This document shows positions 1 through 12,420 of a stretch of 64,000 nucleotides of DNA, piece by piece. Both the position numbers and the translations under genes were made by a program. This stretch comes from Balanoglossus misakiensis (taxonomy: Eukaryota; Hemichordata), in assembly GCA_040954595.2 (NCBI GenBank), contig CM082576.2, forward strand, positions 18,848,001 to 18,912,000, read 5' to 3'. The notes under the pieces were generated by a model. The model was given only the letters and a program-made list of their open reading frames with translations, was not told the origin of the DNA and did no database searches. Numbering within the stretch: the first letter of the stretch is position 1; the number at the start of each line of letters is the position of its first letter.

Positions 1-1096
1 GCCATTCTGTGTATGGCTTCGCTGCTGACCCTGAGGTCATAATCGAGAAAGTCTAGTCATATTCATAGGGCTATACTCTGTGAGAATTTTATTGCTAGGC
101 CTCTTGCCTAAGCGCACGTAGAGCCAGTGTTTGCATTTTTTTTAATTTTACGGTTTAAACGTGTATTTTCGCTTTTCTGTTTGTTTTTTCGTAACATTTT
201 ACTGTTTACATGTTGTTGGCGTATTTTCGTTTTTCTGGTGTGATTTCCACCTCACTGTTGGCATACTTAAACAATTATCCTAATTTTTATTGGGCAAACC
301 GATAAAACCAGAACCACCACAAGTAAAGAAAATTGTAATCTGTTTGGTGATAACCCTTTTAGCTTTGAAAGATAACCGATTTGATGTTTTAGTAAAACCA
401 AATTTTTGACCAGGGTGACAAGCATTTTTTTCTCCAAGAGTCGTGTTGCCTTGAAGCATACATTTGGATATATGGTCCCATTTGATGAAAACCTGGTTGA
501 TGAAAAATGTGCATATTTATAATTTTGTAGAATTTTTTGTCTTTTTTGGTCAAAAATTGTTTTATCTAAAACTGCTTGTCAGATTGCTTTCAAATTTTGC
601 AGGGTTGTTCCTTGGGAATAATTAAGTGAGATGTTTTAGAAAAATACTTGAAATTTGCATATTTGCGTTTTGTGTGTGATAGTTTTGGAATTTTTCATTA
701 AAAATTATTTTCTTTCAAACTGATTGTCAGATTGCCTTGAGCTTTGGTAGGCATGTTCCCTGAAGCGATTGACGTAAGATATTGTACAATTTTGGTGAAA
801 ATACTGATTTTTCTGAAACTGCATATGGGATTGCTTTGAAATTTGATAGGATTATTGCAATGGGTAACCCAAGTTTTGTCTGATTGTGTTGATTTCCCTA
901 TACTGAGACTCGCCAAGTACACTATATGTTTATATTACTAGAGAGTTCAGAATCCAATATGGCCCCCATACGAACTGGGACATACTGTGTAATCAGATTA
1001 TTTTCTAAACTTGTCATATTTTAATTTCTCGATCTCACAAATAAAAATGAAATGCCAAAAACTGAGTAACTTTCGTTTCTTCCCGCTTGGTGTCCA
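1..1096. other. AT-rich DNA with no recognisable gene
   Basis: I see no convincing coding frame. The stretch is T-rich, and from about 540 to 880 a short phrase (roughly: lysine-poor T-run, ACTG..TGTCAGATTGC, then TTTGAAATTTGATAGG and a GTTCC/ATTGC box) recurs three times in diverged form, near 560, 710 and 815. This suggests an old internally repetitive dispersed element. Its class is unknown. Confidence 0.5.
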
Positions 1097-1429
1097 TTAA
1101 AGTCTTTTTCCTCCCACTGGGAAAGTGGCTAGAGTCAATATGTGCATAATGGCAGCATTATATGGCACTGAATAAATGGCAGGGGTGTTTACATCTCCTA
1201 ATTTGTTTTCACTTAAACCATTATAAATATCTAACAGTATATGATCATATTGTGTATGCAACTCGGAGATGTGTTTCACTTCAGGGTTGGAAGTTTGTTT
1301 AGTCAAGTCTGGGAAGTGACATGTCTTCAAAGTGACTGATGTTATCTGCTTAGAGCTGAATGCCCATTGGTGTTCTTTCCTAGGAATACATTTTCTTTGC
1401 ATTTCATAGACCTGTGTATAATTATAATT
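1097..1429 (-). CDS. Possible exon or decayed coding fragment, unidentified
   Basis: A minus-strand frame runs for about 110 codons from a stop near 1430 to a TAA at 1097. The composition is protein-like: mixed polar and hydrophobic residues, few low-complexity runs, and segments such as HTQYDHILLDIYNGLSENK. A CACAG acceptor-like sequence at the minus-strand position corresponding to about 1415 could start an exon. An in-frame Met lies at 1400-1402. I recognise no family and see no partner exon nearby, so it may be a chance frame in AT-rich DNA or a decayed transposon exon. Confidence 0.25.
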   Translation of the reverse strand, partial: NYNYTQVYEMQRKCIPRKEHQWAFSSKQITSVTLKTCHFPDLTKQTSNPEVKHISELHTQYDHILLDIYNGLSENKLGDVNTPAIYSVPYNAAIMHILTLATFPVGGKRL

Positions 1430-1585
1430 TCAGTTATATATTCTAATTTGCGTTTAGGTAGAGTATGCATGGAATTAAAATAATTATTCTGTAATTACCC
1501 AACAAAAATGTTTGTCTTACAATTGTCTAGCAAGTGGATATTTTGATTGTTAATTTGCACAGGCAACGTTATGGAAGTAGCATAA

Positions 1586-1846
1586 AGAGTATTCAATAAT
1601 ATAGCAGACCTTCTAGCCAGAAAGAAGAGCTTAGAAGATTTATCAGCTCATAATATTCCTTTAACCAATGAACTTTATATGAACTTGCACACCTGCCTTC
1701 AAGATACAGGGATTAATGTTCAGGAAACCTTACCAGCTCTAGTACATTTATTTCAGCCAGAAATTGAATTACCAGATAAAAAAATCAGTAATTTTACAAA
1801 GATACAGTCAGAAAATAAATGGAGAAAGCCAGCAAGGAAGGCATAA
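1586..1846 (+). CDS. Probable terminal exon of an unidentified protein gene
   Basis: An open frame of 86 codons runs to TAA at 1844-1846. The translated stretch is strongly protein-like: it includes IADLLARKKSLEDLSAHN, an amphipathic helical segment around LPALVHLFQPEIELP, and a basic C-terminus ending KWRKPARKA. It lacks a plausible initiator at its left end (the first Met is at 1679), as expected for an internal start at a splice acceptor. The best pyrimidine-rich acceptor is AG at 1561-1562, but an in-frame TAA at 1583-1585 would then interrupt the exon. Weaker acceptors at 1586-1587 or 1606-1607 avoid the stop. It is therefore either the last exon of a gene whose other exons lie to the left, or a broken copy of one. 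The product is not recognised. Confidence 0.5.
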   Translation, partial: RVFNNIADLLARKKSLEDLSAHNIPLTNELYMNLHTCLQDTGINVQETLPALVHLFQPEIELPDKKISNFTKIQSENKWRKPARKA

Positions 1847-2750
1847 AAGTGGAATACATGAAAGACACAGTTAGCTTAAACTACATGTGTATGCAGTAAA
1901 AACTGTATGGTGCAAGGACGTTCATTTTTATGATTTATAGCCAGCCAGTCTTTCCATGCATATCATACCAAAATTAATATGAAAATTGTGTAAATGTTAA
2001 TAGACTACAAGGAAAGTACAAATACATGTAGAAATTACACTATCCAACTTTCTCCACTTTTGATATCTGCTCAACACAGGCAAGCAAAAGGGCCGATCTG
2101 AGAGTTTGACTTGAATGATGGCAATTTTTGCTGTCCAGAAGTAACTGTATAAAATATTTTTTGGTAGTAGTATTATTGCTCAAAATACACAAGAATTTAA
2201 ATATCTCCGCTCGCTACAGTGATTGAACTGATTTTCAGCAAATTGCAGTGTATAAATAAACATTGCCATCTAATGAAATATCAATCCAATATGGCCGCCC
2301 ATTTGCAATGGTAAAATGCTAGGTTTTTCCTTTTTTGAGCGCCTGGGAATTTAAATTATAATCCAGATATCAAACACTTAAGTCACTATCTGTATCTGCA
2401 CATATATTGTAATATATTCTGAAAATTTCGTTACAATTAGATCAACTATGATTGAGACACGGAACATCAAACATTGCAAAATTTCATATTTCCCATGGTG
2501 CCATGCAAAAAATAGAGAGATTTTCTTTACAAGTTTAGATGATCTCCTGTAAAACTGAAAGAAGTATTCTTCTGTGAATCGTGCATAATTTTTTGAAAAA
2601 TGTTGAAGGTACTTGAGAATATCAGTATTTTTTTATGCTTTTGTACCTTGAAAACTGGTGAACCGATTTTGATAATTTTCTTTATTATAACCTACAAAGA
2701 CCTATAAACATTTTTTATCAGTAAAATAAACAGCCTTATATAATTTTACT
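1847..2750. other. AT-rich intergenic or 3' untranslated DNA
   Basis: No coding frame is supported. The first part could be the 3' untranslated region of the exon ending at 1846. The rest holds dispersed-repeat vocabulary seen elsewhere in the window, such as CCAATATGGCCGCCC near 2285, but no bounded element. Confidence 0.4.
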
Positions 2751-3165
2751 GGTCCAGCTGTTACAGAGACCACTGGCTATTTTATTATAAACTGGTGGTA
2801 GGTCAGTGAATGCCTCTGTCTGATTGGACTAATTAGCTTGTCATACTCGCATGTATTTTTAAAGACAGTTTTTGGACAACAATCAGCTGTGGTCCAGCTG
2901 TTACAGAGACCTCCGGCTATTTATTATAAACTGGTGGTAGGTCAGTAAATGCCTCTGTCTGATTGGACTAATTAGCTTGTCATACTCGCATGTATTTTAC
3001 AGACAGTTTTTGGACAAAAATCAGTTGTGGTCCAGCTGTTACAGAGACCACCGGTTATTTTATTATAAACTGGTGGTAGGTCAGTGAATGCCTCTGTCTG
3101 ATTGGACTAATTAGCTTGTCATACTCGCATGTATTTTACAGACAGTTTTTGGACAAAAATCTGTT
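2751..3165 (+). repeat. Tandem repeat, three copies of about 139 bp
   Basis: Copies start with GGTCCAGCTGTTACAGAGAC at 2751, 2891 and 3029, giving periods of 140 and 138 bp. The copies are nearly identical through the TGGTGGTAGGTCAGTGAATG and CATACTCGCATGTATTTT boxes. The third copy runs out near 3165. There is no coding potential, and this repeat is unrelated in sequence to either large satellite. Confidence 0.9.
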
Positions 3166-3370
3166 TTTTTAGTGCTGCTTGTAGGATTGCAGTGACACAT
3201 AACACTTGATTGGGCATAGTGAATTTTTTTATGTTTCCATAGTATTTGAATATTTTTGCCATATATGCTTGCCAATGTCGCCCGTGATTTTAATTCTGGC
3301 GAATACCTAAAATCTGTGTAATCCCCAAATGGCACAACAGTATCCTATATGCTATGTTTTAAGAAGTTAA

Positions 3371-5106
3371 TTATACATAGATATGCATCTTGTTAAAATG
3401 CACAACAGTCACGATTTTGTTCACACGAGTTTGATTGCTGCCAGGACATAACCCAAATATTTTGATAATTTTGGCAATGACCTTTGAACTACTATCCCAT
3501 GCTTTGGCATGTACAGCAGATACAGCCTTCAAATTTGGAGGACTGGAACACCTAATGAAGTACATGTATTAACTTTAACACAATAATTATGTACATAAGC
3601 TCTTTAAAGTTACCCAATAGATCTTAGAAGTCTGGTTTTTGCTGGACACTGATTAGTTTGATATCAAAATTTGTTGGCCCAACTTTGCGTGAACTCTGGC
3701 TTACTTACCATTTCTCAGCACCCATAACAAATACAGCCTTTGCTTTCTGTTGGAACCATGCTAACCACTTTGGCTCCTCCAATGCTGCTTATAGTTGGGT
3801 CTTCTTCATGGCAGCCATATTTGATTTTTGGATAACCTTTAAAAGTTGACATTTTTTTCAAAAATTACAAGGCCAATCAAGTTCTAATTTACAGTCCGTT
3901 CCAATTTTTTTCAATAATATTGTTAGTGGTCATGCGAATTTGGATTCATTATGGATTTTTGAAAAATCTCATGAAAAATTTCCAAAGTCTTTTTTTAATC
4001 AAGCTTTCAAGTGAATTGTGATTGCTTTAACCTTATTCGAGCCAAATTGTATTTTCTGAACACCGATGAAAAACAAAGATTTCCTATTTCTAGCCTACTC
4101 ATTGATAGCACACAAATTAATTTTATTGATACGAGTCACCATATGACTAGAATACGTTACATTTTTGGCAACTTTCACATGTTCTTTGATCCAGTTGTTT
4201 TTCAGAATTTGATTAAACAATTTATTGGCCACTCTCACATGTCCTTTGATCCAGTAATTCTAGAACTTAATTTTATGTGGATATGCCTCTTGTTAAAAAG
4301 CACAACAGTCATGATTTTGTTCACATGAGAACTATTGCTGCCAGGACATAACCCAACTATTTTTATAATTCTGGCAATGATCTACTTTCCCATAACTTGC
4401 CATGCACAGCAGATACAGCTTTCAAATTTAGGGGACTGGAACATCTAATGAAGTATTAATCTTTAACACAATACTTATGTACGTATCCTATTTAAAGTTA
4501 ACCAATAGAGCTTAGAACTTTGGTTCTTGTTGAACACTGATCAGTTTGATATCAGATTTTGTTGGCACAATTTTGCGTGACCTCTGGCTTACTTACCATT
4601 TCTAGCCATCCAAAAAAGATACAGAGCTTGCTTTCTGTTGGAACCATGTTAACTGCTTTGGCACCTGTAATGCTGCATGTTCCTTTAATTGTCTTCTTCA
4701 TGGTGGCTATATTGAATTTTCTGATAACCTCTAAAAGTTGACATTTTTTTCAAAACTACAGGGCCAATCAAGTTCTAATTTACTGTCCCTTCCAATTTTT
4801 TTCAATAATATTGTTAGTGGTCATGCGAATTTGGATTCATTATGGATTTTTGAAAAATGTCATGAAAAATTTCCAAAGTCTTTTTTTAATCAAGCTTTCA
4901 AGTGTATTGTGATTGCTTTAACATTATTCGAGCCAAATTGGATTTTCTGAACTCTGATTAAAAACGAAGATTTCCTATTTCTAGCCTACTCATTGAAAGC
5001 ACGCAAATTCATTTTATTGATATGAGTCACCATATGAATAGAATACTTTACATTTTTTGGCAAATTTCACATGTCCTTTGATTCAGATTTGTTAGAACTG
5101 AATTGT
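3371..5106 (+). repeat. Left copies of dispersed repeat R1, next to Sat1
   Basis: R1 is a long non-coding repeat that occurs here as two tandem copies offset by about 888 bp; for example the GCGTGA..CTCTGGCTTACTTACC box is at 3687 and 4575. Each copy contains, in order, one segment homologous to the 117-bp Sat1 monomer, a GCAGATACAGC box, a GTTGGAACCATGCTAACC box, a GCCATATTGGATTTT-like box, and a GAGTCACCATATGA box leading back to the monomer segment. The last copy runs from its CATATGA box (about 5030) straight into the first Sat1 monomer at 5107. Short frames in this stretch are not genes. R1 recurs at 25387-29260. Confidence 0.8.
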
Positions 5107-8100
5107 ACTTGGATATGTCTCTCGTTAAAAAGCACAACAGTCATGATTGTGTTCACTTGAGTTTTGTCGCTGCCAGGACATAACCGAAATACTTTGATAA
5201 TTTTGGCAATGACCCTTGATCTACTTGGATATGTCTCATGTTAAAAAGCACAACAGTCTTGATTTTGTTCACACGAGTTTTATCGCTGCCAGGACATAAC
5301 CAAAATATTTTGATAATTTTGGCAATGACCCTTGATCTACTTGGATATGTCTCTTGTTAAAAAGCACAACAGTCTTGATTTTGTTCACATGAGTTTTATC
5401 GCTGCCAGGACATAACAAAAATATTTTGATAATTTTGGCAATGACTCTTGATCTACTTGGATATGTCTCTTGTTAAAAAGCACAACAGTCTTGATTTTGT
5501 TCACATGAGTTTTATCACTGCCAGGACATAACCCAAATATATTGATAATTTTGGCAATGACCCTTGATCTACTTGGATATGTCTCTTGTTAAAATACACA
5601 ACAGTCTTGATTTTGTTCACATGAGTTTTATCGCTGCCAGGACATAACCCAAATATTTTGATAATTTTGGCAATGACCCTTGATCTACTTGGATATGTCT
5701 CTTGTTAAAAAGCACAACAGTCATGATTGTGTTCACACGAGTTTTATTGCTGCAAGGACATAACCCAAATATTTTGTTAAGTTTGGCAATGACCCTTGAT
5801 CTTCTTGGATATGTCTCTTGTTAAAAAGCACAACTGTCATGATTTTGTTCACATGAGTTTTATTGCTGCCAGGACATAACCCAAATATTTTGATAATTTT
5901 GGCAATGACCCTTGATCTACTTGGATATGTCTCTTGTTAAAAAGCACAACAGTCAGGATTTTGTTCACATGAGTTTTATCACTGCCAGGACATAACCCAA
6001 ATATATTGATAATTTTGGCAATGACCCTTGATCTACTTGGATATGTCTCTTGTTAAAATACACAACAGTCTTGATTTTGTTCACATGAGTTTTATCGCTG
6101 CCAGGACATAACCCAAATATTTTGATAATTTTGGCAATGACCCTTGATCTACTTGGATATGTCTCTTGTTAAAAAGCACAACAGTCATGATTGTGTTAAC
6201 ACGAGGTTTATTGCTGCCAGGACATAACCCAAATATTTTGATAATTTTGGCAATGACCCTTGATCTTCTTGGATATGTCTCTTGTTAAAAAGCACAACAG
6301 TCATGATTTTGTTCACATGAGTTTTATTGCTGCCAGGACATAACCCAAATATTTTGATAATTTTGGTAATGACCCTTGATCTTCTTGGATATGTCTCTTG
6401 TTAAAAAGCACAACAGTCATGATTGTGTTCACACGAGTTTTATTGCTGCCAGGACATAACCCAAATATTTTGATAATTTTGGCAATGACCCTTGATCTAC
6501 TTGGATATGTCTCTTGTTAAAAAGCACAACAGTCAGGATTTTGTTCACATGAGTTTTATCACTGCCAGGACATAACCCAAATATATTGATAATTTTGGCA
6601 ATGACCCTTGATCTAATTGGATATGTCTCTTGTTAAAAAGCACAACAGTCAGGATTTTGTTCACATGAGTACTATTGCTGGCAGGACATAACCAAACTAT
6701 TTTGATAATTTTGGCAATAACTCTTCATCTACTTGGATATGTCTCTTGTTAAAATGCACAACATACATGATTTTGTTCACATGAATTCTATTGCTGTCAG
6801 GACATAACCCGAATATTTTGATAATTATGGCAATGACCCTTGAACTACTTGGATATGTCTCTTGATAAACAGCCCAACAGTCATGATTGTGTTCACACGA
6901 GTTTTATTGCTGCCAGGACATAACCCAAATATTTTTATAATTTTGGCCATGACCCTTGATCTACTTGGATATGTCTCTTGTTAAAAAGCACAACAGTCAG
7001 GATATTGTTCACATGAGTTTTATCACTGCCAGGACATAACCCAAATATATTGATAATTTTGGCAATGACCCTTGATCTACTTGGATATGTCTCTTGTTAT
7101 AATACACAACAGTCTTGATTGTGTTCACATGAGTACTATTGCTGGCAGGACATAACCAAACTATTTTGATAATTTTGGCAATGACTCTTCATCTACTTGG
7201 ATATGTCTCTTTTTAAAATGCACAACATACATGATTTTATTCACATGAATTCTATTGCTGTCAGGACATAACCCAAATATTTTGATAATTATGGCAATGA
7301 CCCTTGAACTACTTGGATATGTCTCTTGATAAACAGCCCAACAGTCATGATTGTGTTCACACGAGTTTTATTGCTGCCAGGACATAACCCAAATATTTTG
7401 ATAATTTTGGCAATGACCCTTGATCGACTTGGATATGTCTCTTGTTAAAAAGCACAACAGTCATGATTTTGTTTACGTGACTACTATTGCTGCCAGGACT
7501 TAACCCAAATGTTTTGATAATTTTGGCAATGACCCTTGATCTACTTAGATATGTCTCTTGATAAAAAGCACAACAGTCATGATTGTGTTCACACGAGTTT
7601 TATTGCTGCCAGGACATAACCCAAATATTTTTATAATTTTGGCCATGACCCTTGATCTACTAGGATATGTCTCTTGTTAAAAAGCACAACAGTCATGATT
7701 TTGTTTACGTGACTACTATTGCTGCCAGGACTTAACCCAAATATTTTGATAATTTTGGCAATGACCCTTGATCTACTTGGATATGTCTCTTGATAAAAAG
7801 CACAACAGTCATGATTGTGTTCACATGAGTTTTATTGCTGCCAGGACATAACCCAAATATTTTGATAATTTTGGTAATGACCCTTGATCTTCTTGGATAT
7901 GTCTCTTGTTAAAAAGCACATCAGTCATGATTTTGTTAACATGAATTTTATTGCTGCCAGGACATATACCAAATATTTTGATAATTTTGGCAATGACTCT
8001 TGATCTACTTGGATATGTCTCTTGTTAAAAAGCACAACAGTCATGATTGTGTTCACACAAGTTTTATTGCTGCCAGGACATAACCCAAATATTTTTATAA

Positions 8101-11100
8101 TTTTGGCCATGACCCTTGATCTACTTGGATATGTCTCTTGTTAAAAAGCACAACAGTCATGATTTTGTTTACGTGACTACTATTGCTGCCAGGACTTAAC
8201 CCAAATATTTTGATAATCTTGGCAATGACCCTTGTTCTACTTGGATATGTCTCTTGATAAAAAGCACAACAGTCATGATTGTGTTCACACAAGTTTTATT
8301 GATGCCAGGACATAACCCAAATATTTTGATAATTTTGGCCATGACCCTTGATCTACTTGGATATGTCTCTTGTTAAAAGTACAACAGTCATGATTTTGTT
8401 TACGTGACTACTATTGCTGCCAGGACTTAACCCAAATATTTTGATAATTTTGGCAATGACCCTTGATCTACTTGGATATGTCTCTTGTTAAAAAGCACAA
8501 CAGTCATGATTGTGCTCACATGAGTTTTATTCCTGCCAGGACATATACCAAATATTTTGATAATTTTGGCAATGACTCTTGATCTACTTGGATATGTCTC
8601 TTGTTAAAAAGCACAACAGTCATTATTTTGTTCACATGAGTTTTATTGCTGCCAGGACATAACCCAAATATTTTGATAATTATGGCAATGACCCTTGATC
8701 TTCTTGGATATGTCTCTTGTTAAAGAGCACAACAGTCATGATTGTGTTCACACGAGTTTTATTGCTGTCAGGACATAACCCAAATATTTTGATAATTTTG
8801 GCAATGACCCTTGATCTACTTGGATATGTCTCTTGTTAAAAAGCACATCAGTCATGATTTTGTTAACATGAGTTTTATTGCTGCCAGGACATACACCAAA
8901 TATTTTGATAATTTTGGCAATGACTCTTGATCTACTTGGATATGTCTCTTGTTAAAAAGCACAACAGTCATTATTTTGTTCACATGAGTTTTATTGCTGC
9001 CAGGACATAACCTAAATATTTTGATAATTATGGCAATGACCCTTGAACTACTTGGATATGTCTCTTGATAAAAAGCCCAACAGTCATTATTTTGTTCACA
9101 CGAGTTTTATTGCTGCCATGACATAACCCAAATATTTTGATAATTTTGGCAATGACCCTTGAACTACTTGGATATGTCTCTTGTTAAAAAGCACAACAGT
9201 CATTATTTTGTTCACATGAGTTTTACTGCTGCCAGGACATAACACAAATATTTTGATAATTTTGGCAATGACCCTTGATCTACTTGGATATGTCTCTTGT
9301 TAAAAAGCACAACAAGTCATTATTGTGTTCAAATGAGTTTTATTGCTGCCAGGACATAACCAAAATATTTTGATAATTTTGGCAATGACCCTTGATCTAC
9401 TTGGATATGTCTCTTGTTAAAAAGCACAACAGTCATGATTTTGTTTACGTGACTACTATTGCTGCCAGGACATAACCCAAATATTTTGATAATTTTGGCA
9501 ATGACCCTTGATCTACTTGGATATGTCTCTTGTTAAAAAGCACAACAGTCATGATTGTGTTCACACGAGTTTTATTGCTGCCAGGACATAACCCAAATAT
9601 TTTGATAATTTTGGCAATGACCCTTGATCTACTTGGATATGTCTCTTGTTAAAAAGCACAACAGTCATGATTGTGTTCACATGAGTTTTATTGCTGCCAG
9701 GACATAACCCAAATATTTTGATAATTTTGGTAATGACCCTTGATCTTCTTGGATATGTCTCTTGTTAAAAAGCACAACAGTCATGATTGTGTTCACACGA
9801 GTTTGATTGCTGCCAGGACATAACCCAAATATTTTGATAATTTTGGCAATGACCCTTGATCTACTTGGATATGTCTCTTGTTAAAAAGCACATCAGTCAT
9901 GATTTTGTTAACATGAATTTTATTGCTGCCAGGACATATACCAAATATTTTGATAATTTTGGCAATGACTCTTGATCTACATGAGTTTTATTGCTGACAT
10001 GCCATAACCCAAATATTTTGATAATTTTGGCAATGACCCTTGATCTACTTGGATATGTCTCTTGTTAAAAAGCACAACAGTCATGATTGTGTTCACACAA
10101 GTTTTATTGCTGCCAGGACATAACCCAAATATTTTTTATAATTTTGGCCATGACCCTTGATCTACTTCGATATGTCTCTTGTTAAAAAGCACAACAGTCA
10201 TGATTTTGTTTACGTGACTACTATTGCTGCCAGGACTTAACCCAAATATTTTGATAATCTTGGCAATGACCCTTGATCTACTTGGATATGTCTCTTGATA
10301 AAAAGCACAACAGTCATGATTGTGTTCACACGAGTTTTATTGCTGCCAGGACATAACCCAAATATTTTGATAATTTTGGCCATGACCCTTGATCTACTTG
10401 GATATGTCTCTTGTTAAAAAGCACAACAGTCATGATTTTGTTTACGTGACTACTATTGCTGCCAGGACTTAACCCAAATATTTTGATAATTTTGGCAATG
10501 ACCCTTGATCTACTTGGATATGTCTCTTGATAAAAAGCACAACAGTCATGATTGTGCTCACATGCGTTTTATTGCTGCCAGGACATATACCAAATATTTT
10601 GATAATTTTGGCAATGACTCTTGATCTACTTGGATATGTCTCTTGTTAAAAAGCACAACAGTCATTATTTTGTTCACATGAGTTTTATTGCTGCCAGGAC
10701 ATAACCCAAATATTTTTATAATTATGGCAATGACCCGTGATCTTCTTTGATATGTCTCTTGTTAAAGAGCACAACAGTCATGATTGTGTTCACACGAGTT
10801 TTATTGCTGTCAGGACATAACCCAAATATTTTGATAATTTTGGCAATGACCCTTGATCTACTTGGATACGTCTCTTGTTAAAAAGCACATCAGTCTTGAT
10901 TTTGTTAACATGAGTTTTATTGCTGCCAGGACATACACCAAATATTTTGATAATTTTGGCAATGACTCTTGATCTACTTGGATATGTCTCTTGTTAAAAA
11001 GCACAACAGTCATTATTTTGTTCACATGAGTTTTATTGCTGCCAGGACATAACCTAAATATTTTGATAATTATGGCAATGACCCTTGAACTACTTGGATA

Positions 11101-12420
11101 TGTCTCTTGATAAAAAGCCCAACAGTCATTATTTTGTTCACATGAGTTTTATTGCTGCCATGACATAACCCTAATATTTTGATAATTTTGGCAATGACCC
11201 TTGAACTACTTGGATATGTCTCTTGTTAAAAAGAACAACAGTCATTATTTTGTTCACATGAGTTTTATTGCTGCCAGGACATAACCAAAATATTTTGATA
11301 ATTTTGGCAATGACCCTTGATCTACTTGGATATGTCTCTTGTTAAAAAGCACAACAGTCATGATTTTGTTTACGTGACTACTATTGCTGCCAGGACATAA
11401 CCCAAATATTTTGATAATTTTGGCAATGACCCTTGATCTACTTGGATATGTCTCTTGTTCAAAAGCACAACAGTCATGATTGTGTTCACACGAGTTTTAT
11501 TGCTGCCAGGACATAACCAAAATATTTTGATAATTTTGGCAATGACCCTTGATCTACTTGGATATGTCTCTTGTTAAAAAGCACAACAGTCATGATTTTG
11601 TTTACGTGACTACTATTGCTGCCAGGACATAACCCAAATATTTTGATAATTTTGGCAATGACCCTTGATCTACTTGGATATGTCTCTTGTTAAAAAGCAC
11701 AACAGTCATGATTGTGTTCACACGAGTTTTATTGCTGCCAGGACATAACCCAAATATTTTGATAATTTTGGCAATGACCCTTGATCTACTTGGATATGTC
11801 TCTTGATAAAAAGCACAACAGTCATGATTGTGTTCACATGAGTTTTATTGCTGCCAGGACATAACCCAAATATTTTGATAATTTTGGTAATGACCCTTGA
11901 TCTACTTGGATATGTCTCTTGTTAAAAAGCACATCAGTCATGATTTTGTTAACATGAATTTTATTGCTGCCAGGACATATACCAAATAGTTTGATAATTT
12001 TGGCAATGACTCTTGATCTACATGAGTTTTATTGCTGACATGACATAACCCAAATATTTTGATAATTTTGGAAATGACCCTTGATCTACTTGGATATGTC
12101 TCTTGTTAAAAATCACAACAGTCATGATTGTGTTCACACAAGTTTTATTGCTGCCAGGACATAACCCAAATATTTTTTATAATTTTGGCCATGACCCTTG
12201 ATCTACTTGGATATGTCTCTTGTTAAAAAGCACAACAGTCATGATTTTGTTTACGTGACTACTATTGCTGCCAGGACTTAACCCAAATATTTTGATAATC
12301 TTGGCAATGACCCTTGATCTACTTGGATATGTCTCTTGATAAAAAGCACAACAGTCATGATTGTGTTCACATGAGTTTTATTGCTGCCAGGACATAACCC
12401 AAATATTTTGATAATGTTGG

